Positions 26,646-35,318 of a stretch of DNA of 64,000 nt are shown one piece after another. Numbering within the stretch: position 1 is the first letter of the stretch; the number at the start of each line of letters is the position of its first letter. Below the pieces are notes generated by a model. The model was not told where the DNA came from and made no database searches. It was given only the letters and a program-made list of their open reading frames with translations. The translations under genes were made by a program, and so were the position numbers. The DNA is from Vibrio agarivorans (GTDB taxonomy: Bacteria; Pseudomonadota; Gammaproteobacteria; Enterobacterales; Vibrionaceae): the NCBI RefSeq assembly GCF_030409635.1, contig NZ_JAUFQF010000001.1:124001-188000 (forward strand), in the 5' to 3' direction.

Positions 26646-26716
26646 AAACAGTTTATAGGTTTTGTTGATAATCTAGATTTTGAATAATTACTATCAACCA
26701 ACGCTATAAACTGTTT
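26646..26716. promoter_or_regulatory. Large inverted repeat between divergent SDR and DUF1330 genes
   Basis: Arms of 25 bp (26646-26670 and 26692-26716) pair at 22 of 25 positions and are separated by 21 bp. Each arm contains TATCAAC and TATAAACTGTTT. Its central place between two divergent starts (26552 and 26798) suggests a shared operator for a dimeric or tetrameric regulator, or overlapping divergent promoters. Confidence 0.6.
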
Positions 26717-26797
26717 CTTTGTAGAGACGGTTAGTCATTTTTTTCTGACTTGCTACAGTGTAATGGCATTCACTAATGGCAAGCAGAGGAATACGAC

Positions 26798-27103
26798 ATG
26801 ACTTACTATTCAGTTTTAGAAGTGACACCAACCAATGATACTTGGGTAGCCGATTATATCGAGCCCGCAAATCGACTTGTCGCACAATATGGTGGCAAAT
26901 ACTTAGCGCGTACTTCAAGTCACGAGCGTGTTGAAGGTGAGGGTGGAGCACCTGCACTGCGCATTATTATTGAGTGGCCGTCGAGACAAGCGGCAATCGA
27001 CTTTATGAATGATCAAGAATATGCACCACATCTGAAGGCGCGCACTGCTGGCTCTGTGAGTCATCACTTTTTGATAGAAGGTAAAGATGATCTAGCAAGC
27101 TAA
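26798..27103 (+). CDS. DUF1330-family protein
   Basis: 101 residues, small cytoplasmic ferredoxin-like fold of the dimeric alpha-beta barrel type. The stretch YSVLEVTPTNDTWVADYIEPANRLVAQYGGKYLAR and the later IIIEWPSRQAAIDFMND are characteristic of DUF1330. Family function is unknown. It probably shares regulation with the divergent SDR through the inverted repeat between them. A terminator follows. Confidence 0.85.
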   Translation: MTYYSVLEVTPTNDTWVADYIEPANRLVAQYGGKYLARTSSHERVEGEGGAPALRIIIEWPSRQAAIDFMNDQEYAPHLKARTAGSVSHHFLIEGKDDLAS

Positions 27104-27128
27104 GCACATTTGCATAAGCCCCTATTTA

Positions 27129-27165
27129 AAAACAGGTTCGGTTATCCGGCCTGTTTTCGTTTTTA
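27129..27165 (+). terminator. Terminator after the DUF1330 gene
   Basis: AAAACAGG/CCTGTTTT stem with a 13-nt loop and T-rich tail (TTTTCGTTTTT). Confidence 0.75.
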
Positions 27166-27292
27166 CGCATTCGACTTTTGATTTTTGGTAACTTTTACTC
27201 TCCTCTCAACACCAAGGTGTCCTGCTCTTTATAGTTGTTTCTATTGTTACGCGTAACGTTAAGCGGACAATTTGACTAAATAAGGGACTTCA

Positions 27293-28906
27293 ATGATTCA
27301 AAACCCAATCATCAAGGGCTTCCATCCCGATCCATCAATATGCCGTGCGGGAGATGACTACTATATTGCGACTTCCACATTTGAATGGTTTCCGGGCGTA
27401 CGCATATTCCACTCAAAAGACCTTAAAAACTGGAAGTTAGCATCCATGCCGTTAGATAGCGTGGACAAACTTGATATGCGCGGAAATCCGGATTCTGGTG
27501 GTATTTGGGCTCCAGCACTAAGTTATGCCGATGGCAAGTTTTGGTTACTTTACACTGACGTTAAAGTCATTGATGCTCCATGGAAAAATGGCCGTAATTA
27601 TCTTGTGACTGCAGAGAATATAGAGGGCCCTTGGAGCGAACCTATTCCGATGGGAAACGGAGGTTTTGACCCTTCGCTATTTCACGCAGAAGACGGCGAA
27701 AAATACTACCTTTCACGTACTTGGGGACCAAGAAATCACAGCGACCCAATCAATAATATCGTGATTCAGAAATACGATGCCGTTCATCAAAAGCTTGGAC
27801 AGGAGCGAATCACGATTTTCACTGGTACTGAATACAAGTACACCGAAGCGCCTCATCTCTATAAAATAGGCAGCTATTACTATCTACTCACAGCTGAGGG
27901 TGGTACCAGCTTTGAGCATCGAATTACCGTAGCTCGTTCTCGGGAGATTACTGGCCCTTACGAAGTCTGCCCACATGGTCCATTGCTTTCAACTTGGCAT
28001 ACTCCTGACAACCCTTTGCAAAAAGCGGGTCATGGTTCGATGGTGGAAACACCAACGGGTGAGTGGTATGTCACTTACCTTGTTAGCCGCCCACTGCGGT
28101 TTCCTGAGCGTGCTCGACTCGCTCGATGGGGAAGAGGGGCATGTTCGCTAGGGCGAGAAACTGGCATAGATCGTATCGCTTGGGTCGATGGCTGGCCTCA
28201 AGTTGTTGGCGGCAATAGCGCCAAACTTGAGATCGAGGAAGCATCTACTGGTTATGAGAGTGAAGCGGAAAGTGAGTCAATTATTGATGACTTTTCACAA
28301 CCGACTCTGGCTGGGCATTGGCAGACCTTAAGAATCCCTTTTACAGATAAACTGGGTAGCCTGACAGATCGAGAGGGCTATCTGCGTTTGCGCGGTAATG
28401 ACAGCTTGCTGTCTACCTTTGAACAGTCGACAGTGGCCACTCGCTGGCGACATCATAACTTCACCGCAACGACACGCGTTCAATTTCATCCGACCAACTT
28501 TCAGCAATCTGCTGGCATATGTTGTTATTACAATACCGCGAATTGGAGCTACTTGGCTTTGGAATACGACGAAGTACTTCAGAAGCGTTGTTTGCGCCTT
28601 ACTGTTGTCGATAAGCAGAATGCGACTTTCTACTTTTATGATGAGGAATCTAGACCCATTCCAAATGACATTGAGGACATCTGGCTGAAAGTGACCGTAC
28701 AGGGCTTGAAGTACCATTACAGCTATTCACTAGATGGTGAAGAGTGGCACAAACTGTCTATCGAGTTAGATGCATGGCGTCTATCTGATGACTATATCGA
28801 TGGTCGTGGCTTTTTCACTGGTGCTTTTGTGGGGCTGCATTGTGCTGATATTAGTGGTTTTGGTTGTCACGCGGATTTCTCTGATTTTCAATATCTGCCA
28901 AATTGA
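27293..28906 (+). CDS. Glycoside hydrolase family 43 (beta-xylosidase/arabinosidase-like)
   Basis: 537 residues without signal peptide, so cytoplasmic. The N-terminal five-blade propeller has the expected catalytic residues: base Asp in GFHPDPSI (D13), a pKa-tuning Asp in the second quarter and the general acid Glu in YKYTEAPHLYKI (about 184). The C-terminal part (about 325-537) is a beta-sandwich as in GH43 XynB-type enzymes (about 533 residues). It should release xylose or arabinose from short oligosaccharides imported from outside. No transporter or other xylan gene is next to it. Confidence 0.88.
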   Translation: MIQNPIIKGFHPDPSICRAGDDYYIATSTFEWFPGVRIFHSKDLKNWKLASMPLDSVDKLDMRGNPDSGGIWAPALSYADGKFWLLYTDVKVIDAPWKNGRNYLVTAENIEGPWSEPIPMGNGGFDPSLFHAEDGEKYYLSRTWGPRNHSDPINNIVIQKYDAVHQKLGQERITIFTGTEYKYTEAPHLYKIGSYYYLLTAEGGTSFEHRITVARSREITGPYEVCPHGPLLSTWHTPDNPLQKAGHGSMVETPTGEWYVTYLVSRPLRFPERARLARWGRGACSLGRETGIDRIAWVDGWPQVVGGNSAKLEIEEASTGYESEAESESIIDDFSQPTLAGHWQTLRIPFTDKLGSLTDREGYLRLRGNDSLLSTFEQSTVATRWRHHNFTATTRVQFHPTNFQQSAGICCYYNTANWSYLALEYDEVLQKRCLRLTVVDKQNATFYFYDEESRPIPNDIEDIWLKVTVQGLKYHYSYSLDGEEWHKLSIELDAWRLSDDYIDGRGFFTGAFVGLHCADISGFGCHADFSDFQYLPN

Positions 28907-29098
28907 GATAGTGGATACAAACTAAAAAGTATGACTAATGAGTTAGATGTTACTTCCTAGTTGTAACATTATGTTTCGGCCATTCAGTGGGGTAAAGAGG
29001 CACTCTAGAAGCATTTAAACTACAGATTCTTTGATAAGATCTGTTAAATAAAGCCGTTGTACTGTGGTTTTGGGTTGTGTCGGTTTGATTAAAAAAAA

Positions 29099-29114
29099 TG
29101 AGAACCAGATCAAT
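29099..29114 (+). promoter_or_regulatory. CRP-like site upstream of the SDR
   Basis: TGAGA-N6-TCAAT compared with the CRP consensus TGTGA-N6-TCACA. Imperfect, but it lies 60 bp before the GntR-type operator, as at the other alginate promoters. Confidence 0.4.
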
Positions 29115-29158
29115 TTCCCTAATCATGGTTTAACAGTTTTGGTTGCAAGTTGAATTAA

Positions 29159-29169
29159 TTGTCATACAA
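29159..29169. promoter_or_regulatory. GntR-type operator TTGT-N3-ACAA
   Basis: TTGTCATACAA. The extended 13-mer (29158-29170) is the exact reverse complement of the 13-mer at 45223-45235 before kdgF. The form resembles FadR/UxuR-type GntR operators. Confidence 0.7.
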
Positions 29170-29244
29170 TAAGACTCAAATTCAGGTGGGTTTGAGTTTT
29201 TACTCTTGGCCATCGCATTCTACTCAATCAAAAGAGAACATCAC

Positions 29245-30000
29245 ATGTCTAAGAAAATTGCATTTATCTCTGGCGCTACTGGCGGTATCGGCTTTCAAGT
29301 AGCTAAGCGTCTAGGTCAAGACGGTTACACTGTCGTTCTTAACGGTATCGAAAACGAGAAAGGCGAAAAGTGTGTTGCTGAGCTAGTAGAAGCTGGTATC
29401 GAAGCAGAATACCGTGGCTTTGATGTTACTGATGAGCACGCTGTAACTGAAAACATCAACGCAGTTGGTGAGAAGTACGGTAAAATCGATGTTGTTGTAA
29501 ACAACGCGGGTGGTCTTGGTGGCCGTAGCCCAATCGAAGGCATGGAAACTGACTTCTTCCGTAAAGTAATGGCTCTTAACCTAGATAGCGCTTTCTTCGT
29601 ATCTCGCGCTGCGATCCCATTCCTTAAGAAGTCTGACAATGCGTCAATCATCAACTTCACATCTAACGCTGCTTGGAACGCAGGTGGCCCAGGTGCTGGT
29701 ATCTACGGTACGTCTAAAGCTGCTGTACACACGCTAACTCGCGCTCTAGCTAAAGAGCTAGCGCCAGCAGGCATCCGTGTTAACGCTGTATCTCCAGGTA
29801 CAATCGATACTCCGTTCCACGCGCAAATCAAAGCGACTAAGCCAGAAGTATTCGCTTCTTGGGCTGACAGCATCATGCTAGGTCGTCTAGGTCAACCAGA
29901 AGAAGTTGCTTCAACAATTTCTTTCCTAGTAAGCAAAGATGCATCGTTCATCACAGCTGAAACGCTACAAATCGGTGGTGGCCAAGCTCTAGGTATCTAA
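29245..30000 (+). CDS. SDR oxidoreductase, probable DEH reductase of alginate catabolism
   Basis: 251 residues from the ATG at 29245; an upstream in-frame Met has no ribosome site. It is a classical FabG-like SDR: SGATGGIG (about 8-15), NNAGG (about 87), catalytic Ser in TSNAAW and YGTSK (Y153, K157), C-terminal GGGQALGI. It shares an identical 13-bp operator with the alginate locus at 45 kb, which lacks a reductase for 4-deoxy-5-erythro-hexoseulose uronate (DEH). SDR-type DEH reductases are known in other alginate degraders, so I infer it converts DEH to KDG. An alternative is acetoacetyl-CoA or 3-oxoacyl reductase activity. Strong codon bias suggests high expression. Confidence 0.75.
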   Translation: MSKKIAFISGATGGIGFQVAKRLGQDGYTVVLNGIENEKGEKCVAELVEAGIEAEYRGFDVTDEHAVTENINAVGEKYGKIDVVVNNAGGLGGRSPIEGMETDFFRKVMALNLDSAFFVSRAAIPFLKKSDNASIINFTSNAAWNAGGPGAGIYGTSKAAVHTLTRALAKELAPAGIRVNAVSPGTIDTPFHAQIKATKPEVFASWADSIMLGRLGQPEEVASTISFLVSKDASFITAETLQIGGGQALGI

Positions 30001-30043
30001 TCCTTGAGCATTGAATAAAGCGATTCGCTTTTTCAGTTTTTAA

Positions 30044-30080
30044 AAACGCCACAGCTTTTCGAAGCTGTGGCGTTTTTTTA
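30044..30080 (+). terminator. Intrinsic terminator after the SDR
   Basis: A 13-bp perfect stem (ACGCCACAGCTT arm) capped by a stable UUCG tetraloop and followed by T7. Very strong. Confidence 0.96.
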
Positions 30081-30104
30081 TTCTTTTAGATTTGAGAGGT
30101 GTTT

Positions 30105-30125
30105 TTGCATGATTCAACCCATCAA
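30105..30125. promoter_or_regulatory. Candidate operator (TTGCATG-N7-CCATCAA)
   Basis: The right arm is exact, the left arm is degenerate (TTG and final G kept). Followed by ACATGATT. It lies 113 bp before the 30238 OM-protein gene. A similar half-degenerate sequence (TTGCCAA-N7-CCATCAA) occurs at 50249. Confidence 0.4.
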
Positions 30126-30237
30126 ACATGATTAACGGGTTTCCGCCGTCATTAGTATCATCGCCTTACTCTTAATAACCACGTACTGACAATGTTACCT
30201 GCATTGGGAGTACAACAAGTCTGGCGGTCTGATACCA

Positions 30238-30933
30238 ATGAAAAAAACAGTGTTGGCTCTTATTTTTCTCTCTTACCCTCTCGGAGCCTCTGAAAACCTT
30301 GAACGACTTAGTCCTTCCTATGCAGGTGGGGCACTGCAAGGGGAGTATGTCAAAACAGAATCCAATGAAGCAGCAGGCATTAAATTGCAAGTTGGTAATG
30401 GAAAAGTGGCAGGCACTCTAGACTACGTCAATATTGAGGGCGATGATGACCACTACGGGACGACTAATCTTGGTTTTAAGTTCAAAACCAGTGGCTTGTT
30501 TGGTGGTATTGAAGCCAATCTTCACTCCGATGTGCATTTTCAGCACTATGGTAAATTAGAGCCACAATACGCATTCCACTTTGGTTATGAGTTCACGCCG
30601 AATATGTATCTCATGTGGGCACGTGACAAATCTGAGCTGAAGTTTGATAGCAGCTCGACTTCATCTGGTAAGGCGGATATTAAATCAGATTTAGTGAAGC
30701 TGGGCGGGCAAATGGCGTTTACCGATACGGTCTATCTAACCGGAGGTATTGGTTGGCATCAAACAGAATACGAGGTGGATGGTAGGCACACTAGTCTATC
30801 GGATAGAACAGAAAGCGGTGGCACGGCTGATGTAGGCATACACTATATTAATGCTAATGGCTTTAATGTTGGTGTTGATGTCGGCTATCAAGATGAAGGC
30901 GCTGTGAATCTTGTGATTGGCCGCTATTTCTAG
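30238..30933 (+). CDS. Small outer-membrane beta-barrel protein
   Basis: 231 residues. A short signal peptide (KKTVLALIFLSYPLGAS) is followed by about ten alternating amphipathic strands (GGIEANLHSDVHFQHYG, YAFHFGYEFTPNMYLMWARD, FNVGVDVGYQDEGAVNLVIGRYF), ending in Phe. Size and pattern fit an 8- to 10-stranded OM barrel of the OmpA/OmpW-like size class; I cannot name the family. A shared bidirectional terminator separates it from the convergent chemoreceptor gene. A weak copy of the recurring operator lies upstream. Confidence 0.65.
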   Translation: MKKTVLALIFLSYPLGASENLERLSPSYAGGALQGEYVKTESNEAAGIKLQVGNGKVAGTLDYVNIEGDDDHYGTTNLGFKFKTSGLFGGIEANLHSDVHFQHYGKLEPQYAFHFGYEFTPNMYLMWARDKSELKFDSSSTSSGKADIKSDLVKLGGQMAFTDTVYLTGGIGWHQTEYEVDGRHTSLSDRTESGGTADVGIHYINANGFNVGVDVGYQDEGAVNLVIGRYF

Positions 30934-30966
30934 AAAAACGGAGTGGTTAATCCCACTCCGTTTTTA
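30934..30966. terminator. Bidirectional terminator
   Basis: ACGGAGTGG/CCACTCCGT stem with A-run before and T-run after, between convergent genes at 30933 and 30977. Confidence 0.9.
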
Positions 30967-30976
30967 TTGTGTTGCT

Positions 30977-32986
30977 TTAATCTAACTTGAAGCGATTAAT
31001 CGTATTGTTCAGATCATTCACGACATTACGTTGTGACTCAATCTTCTCAATGATGTTTGCTGTACCCACTACCGTGGCTTGCGCAATTTCATCAACAGAG
31101 TGCGTTTGTTGGGTAATTTCTCCAGAGGCAATGGCTTGCTCTTGAACCATTGAAGCAATCTCTTGCGACTGGCTATCAATACGCTGCACCGCTTCGGTGA
31201 TTTCATTGAGCTTAGTGTTTACCTCAGTGATGATCTCCACCCCTTTCTCAGCGCGTTCGCGACCAACATGCATCGATTCTACCGCACCAACAGCGGAGGC
31301 TTGCAGCTTGGTAATGATGGTTTCAATATCGACTGTTGAGGCTTGTGTGCGGCTAGCGAGTGTGCGAACTTCATCAGCGACGACTGCGAAACCACGGCCC
31401 TGCTCACCCGCACGCGCAGCTTCGATAGCCGCGTTAAGTGCCAACAAGTTGGTTTGTTCAGCAACGCCTTTGATAACTTCTAGGACACTGCTAATTGAAG
31501 CAACATCATTGTTGAGTACAGACACGACTTCTTCTGAATTGCTGACATCAGAGTAGAGGTTGCGCATCAATTCAGTCGTTTGTTCAACAATGTGATGACC
31601 TTGTGCTGTTGAGTTTGTCGCTTCTTCTGCGTATTGACTCGCCATTTTTGCATTGTCTGCGATGCCGTTGATGGTTTCCGACATTTCTGTCGACGCAGTT
31701 GCTATCTGTTCAATCGACAGCTTTTGCTGTTCAACTCGAGAAGACAGTTCACTAGACAGTTGAGAAATCTCTTGTGACTCGTGATTGACCTGCACTGTCG
31801 CATTGCGGCTGATTCTAACCGTGTCTTGAATGTTGGTTAAGAAAGCGTTGAATGAGCGACTTAGTTGGCCCAATTCATCTTTGCTTGTCTCTTCAAGGCG
31901 CTGAGTGAGATCGCCATTGCCTGTCGCGATATCATCCATCGCCGCAACCACTTTTTTCATTGGTTGCGTCAGCAGTCGATTAATCACAAACGTCATTAAT
32001 ACACAAACAGTCAGTAGAATGGCGATTGTGCTGCCAAGCGAGCTAAGAATGCTCTGTTTGATTGGCTCAGAGATCAGCGTTGATGGCACCATAAAGCCAA
32101 TACGCCAATCGAGATCCATTGTGTTATCAGTGATTGGCTGAAGGAACACGCGTTGTTTTTCGCCTTTATAGGTCACATCTAACGTGGCAAATTGCGAAGA
32201 CTTAGAGCGTTCCCATACTTGCTTGAAGCCCTGAGTGTTAGCAAAAATAGAATCAATCTTATCGATCTTTGGCAATGTCGACATGTCGATTTGGCCACTG
32301 TTCTCATTAAAGGCGATTAAATCACCGTTGGATGAAAAGAGGAAACCGACGCCTTGATTTTGATATGACATGCGGTCAATCAGATCGGCTTTGATTCGGT
32401 TGGCAAGAATATCGATACCAAGCACGCCAATCAGTTTGCCGCTGTCGTCTTTAACGGTTGTTTTTACAGAGGTGACGATGCTCTTATCGTTGGCATCTAT
32501 CTGTGGTTGAGTGATGAATAGGCGATCAATGCCTAGCGCTTCAGGCCACCAAGGACGTTTACTGGTGTAGTAACTTAGGTCGTTATAACGGCCATTGAGG
32601 TCGAAATATTCGTGGGTGTTAGCTGGCGCATAAAAAACGGATTTAATCGCAGGGTCGTGAGCAGAGATGTCTTGAAACATCCTAACGATGGACTGATAGG
32701 TTTTATCTTGGTCGATGTTTGAGCCACGTTGAGTGTAGTTGGCAAACCAATCATTCATCGTACGGTTAACCGCCAATGACGTGACAACACGTGAACGCTC
32801 ACGGAAAAATTCTCGAATCTGGTGTGAGGCATCATCTACGACAAGCTTCACATCTTGGGTGACTTGATAATCCACCTCTTGGGTTCGTTGATTGATAATA
32901 ATTACCGAAGCAATCAACGAGATCATAATTAAAGTAGCGGCAATAGAAATGATCAGTTTCTTTGCGATCGTATTGAAGATATTCAT
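30977..32986 (-). CDS. Methyl-accepting chemotaxis protein (dCache type)
   Basis: 669 residues from the ATG at 32986; a TTG two codons earlier is less likely. Layout: first membrane helix (about 8-30), large periplasmic double-Cache sensor (about 33-300; [10 protein letters not shown] and [16 protein letters not shown] are typical dCache pieces), second helix (about 312-335), HAMP (about 337-390) and a cytoplasmic signalling domain with the hairpin tip [34 protein letters not shown] in two conserved stretches. dCache receptors often sense amino acids or organic acids. The ligand is not visible. Confidence 0.92.
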   Translation of the reverse strand: MNIFNTIAKKLIISIAATLIMISLIASVIIINQRTQEVDYQVTQDVKLVVDDASHQIREFFRERSRVVTSLAVNRTMNDWFANYTQRGSNIDQDKTYQSIVRMFQDISAHDPAIKSVFYAPANTHEYFDLNGRYNDLSYYTSKRPWWPEALGIDRLFITQPQIDANDKSIVTSVKTTVKDDSGKLIGVLGIDILANRIKADLIDRMSYQNQGVGFLFSSNGDLIAFNENSGQIDMSTLPKIDKIDSIFANTQGFKQVWERSKSSQFATLDVTYKGEKQRVFLQPITDNTMDLDWRIGFMVPSTLISEPIKQSILSSLGSTIAILLTVCVLMTFVINRLLTQPMKKVVAAMDDIATGNGDLTQRLEETSKDELGQLSRSFNAFLTNIQDTVRISRNATVQVNHESQEISQLSSELSSRVEQQKLSIEQIATASTEMSETINGIADNAKMASQYAEEATNSTAQGHHIVEQTTELMRNLYSDVSNSEEVVSVLNNDVASISSVLEVIKGVAEQTNLLALNAAIEAARAGEQGRGFAVVADEVRTLASRTQASTVDIETIITKLQASAVGAVESMHVGRERAEKGVEIITEVNTKLNEITEAVQRIDSQSQEIASMVQEQAIASGEITQQTHSVDEIAQATVVGTANIIEKIESQRNVVNDLNNTINRFKLD

Positions 32987-33368
32987 AGCCAATCCGTTTT
33001 ACATCTGTGTTTGCCAGCATAGGTTTACTGACCTTCATTTTCGGCGCTGCAGTTGGTCAATTTATTATTATCTACAAGCCCGTGTTTCTATATCGACAAA
33101 ACTTTTGACTACTTGAGGTGTTTTTTATAACAAAATGTAGCGTAAGGTTTGCGTGCTTGAAACGCCAACCTGAGGGAGTCTCAGTAAGCAATCGTTTGCT
33201 TTGTCTTATCTCGATTTTTACACAGCTTGAAATGTAACATTTGCACTTTCTGTGCGTTTAACAGTTTGTTTTATTCCCCTTTCAAAGCCATATAACTGTC
33301 ATCTATGTTGGTTAGTGTATGCGCCAACCAATAACGTAAAACGACCGACAAGAGCTTGGAACAAAGGC

Positions 33369-33617
33369 ATGGCACGAGCAGTAAATCCCGCCGACAAAAT
33401 GATCATTCAGTTATTACAACGACAGGGCTATATCAAAAGTGAAGCAGAAAAGTGTTTAAAGCGCGATGTGTATCAGTTGAAGGCAGACGAAGTGGCGAAG
33501 GTAAAAAACTATGCCACCCATTTTGGCATTCAAGCTAAGCAAAAAATCATCGATGAAATTCTTGAGCTGAGAAGAGAAGCGTTGATTGGCAGACTCAATC
33601 GAGAGCTTAGTGCTTAG
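33369..33617 (+). CDS. Small conserved-looking protein, unknown
   Basis: 82 residues from the ATG at 33369 (the upstream open frame is AT-rich and not protein-like). It is predicted helical and basic, with Cys in the single KCLKRD segment. No signal peptide or membrane helix, so probably cytoplasmic, and it might bind nucleic acid given its charge. Family not recognised. Stands alone between two minus-strand genes. Confidence 0.55.
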   Translation: MARAVNPADKMIIQLLQRQGYIKSEAEKCLKRDVYQLKADEVAKVKNYATHFGIQAKQKIIDEILELRREALIGRLNRELSA

Positions 33618-33760
33618 ATAAGGCTTAGAATTGAACAGTGAGGCCTACGAACAGCAGACCTCAAATATAGTGAAATTATAAAGATAAGTCGTTACAGTGG
33701 AGAACAGCTAAAGCATTTTTTGTCGTGACAAACATCACTAGCGACAAAGATAAATAACCA

Positions 33761-35161
33761 CTAAGCCATTTCAGCTTGCTTTACACCACTTTGACATTTT
33801 GATTGTCTATGGCGGATGACGAGCGTTAGACGAACAAGCATCACAATCGCGGCAACACTTAGGCCAGTGACAATACCTACCCAGAAGCCTTTTTCTCCCA
33901 TCGCGGGTACGATATGGTCTGTCATCCCAAGAATGATACCCAGTGGCAGAGCAAGCCCCCAATAAGCAGCAATCGCGAGCATCATAGGCACCTTGGTGTC
34001 TTTATAACCACGTAGAGCTCCATTAGCAGAGGTCTGTAGTGCATCACTGAACTGATATACAGCAGTAAAGACTAATAAGGTCGCTGCCGTGGCACTCACA
34101 GCAGGGTCAGTGGTATAAAGACGAATGATCCAGTCTGGGAACAGTAAGAAGAAAGCTACGGAGATCAGTGACAGTAACGCTGCGGTGATAATGCCAAAAA
34201 TACTGCGTTCGATAGCACTTTGTTCTTGCTTCGCACCGAGTGAGTGACCAACGCGAATCGTGATACCAAACGAGAGGCTCATAGGGATCATGTAAGTCAT
34301 ACTCGAGATATTCAGGGCAATTTGGGCTGCGGCAACGTTCTCTGCACCAATACGACCAATCAGTAGTGCAATCACAGCAAAGATACTGCCACACACCGCG
34401 ATATTCATGCCAATAGGAACACCGAGAGACAGGAGGTGTTTAATCTCTTTTAGACGAGGTTTAATATCCGCAAAGTGAAGGATCTTTTTGTAGTAGTGGT
34501 GATACTTAATGTAGCTCCATAACAAAGCTGACATTAGCCAATATACAAGGCTGGTGGCCCAACCACAGCCAACCGCACCCATCGCAGGGAAACCAAACTT
34601 TCCGTAGATCAACACATAGTTGACCGGAATATTAATCAGAAGTCCTAACACCGATACAATCATAGGTGCACGCGTGTTATTCATTCCTTCACAGAAACCA
34701 TTCAAGGTATAGAACAAGGCAATACCCGGCACACCAAAGGCAAGGGCGACCACATAGTCGCTGGCAATTGGGATGATTTCTGCCGCGACACCGATGGTGT
34801 TGAGGATAGTTTCACCAAGGAGCAGGTAAATAATGAGAAGGCCACTGACAAACGCCGCAACCCAGAGCATTTGAATAAACTCTATACGGATATTGTCGGT
34901 GTGCTGTGCGCCTCGGTGAAAGGCTACAACGGGCGTTAATGCCATGATGATGCCACGCAGTAGCAATGAAACTGGAACCCAAAGGCTGGCACCAAGAGCA
35001 ATGGCGGCAAGGTCTGCAGCGCTCACTTGTCCGGCCATAGTGGTATCAACAAAACCCATTGCTTGGGTCGCGAGTTGGGTCAAAATAATTGGGATTGACA
35101 GATGCAATAAAGCACCCGATTCTTTGAAAAAGCGAGAAATGGAGGATTTCTGGTTATGCAT
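33761..35161 (-). CDS. MATE-family multidrug efflux protein (NorM-like)
   Basis: 466 residues with twelve hydrophobic helices. The sequence has the twofold MATE pattern: LSIPIILTQLATQAMGFVDTTMAGQVSAADLAAIALG at the start (read in parts) and the second half starting near LSLGVPIGMNIAVCGSI. Length matches NorM (about 456). Expected to export cationic drugs in exchange for Na+ or H+ from the inner membrane. Monocistronic. Confidence 0.92.
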   Translation of the reverse strand: MHNQKSSISRFFKESGALLHLSIPIILTQLATQAMGFVDTTMAGQVSAADLAAIALGASLWVPVSLLLRGIIMALTPVVAFHRGAQHTDNIRIEFIQMLWVAAFVSGLLIIYLLLGETILNTIGVAAEIIPIASDYVVALAFGVPGIALFYTLNGFCEGMNNTRAPMIVSVLGLLINIPVNYVLIYGKFGFPAMGAVGCGWATSLVYWLMSALLWSYIKYHHYYKKILHFADIKPRLKEIKHLLSLGVPIGMNIAVCGSIFAVIALLIGRIGAENVAAAQIALNISSMTYMIPMSLSFGITIRVGHSLGAKQEQSAIERSIFGIITAALLSLISVAFFLLFPDWIIRLYTTDPAVSATAATLLVFTAVYQFSDALQTSANGALRGYKDTKVPMMLAIAAYWGLALPLGIILGMTDHIVPAMGEKGFWVGIVTGLSVAAIVMLVRLTLVIRHRQSKCQSGVKQAEMA

Positions 35162-35318
35162 GGGGTAGCTATAACACCAATATCAATACACGAATGGATG
35201 CAGGATGGCGTGTGTGTATTGTAGGGTGTGCCCTATAGGGCGGCGGTAATATAACCACCTTTAGCCCTATTTTCAACTTATCATACAAGTTCACTTGGAA
35301 TTGAGTGCCATACCCTCA

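Larger units (their letters stand above)
28907..29244 (+). promoter_or_regulatory. 338-bp gap: promoter of the alginate-linked SDR
   Basis: No gene seen. It holds a CRP-like site (29099) and a TTGT-N3-ACAA operator (29159) upstream of the SDR at 29245; the rest is AT-rich. Confidence 0.6.
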
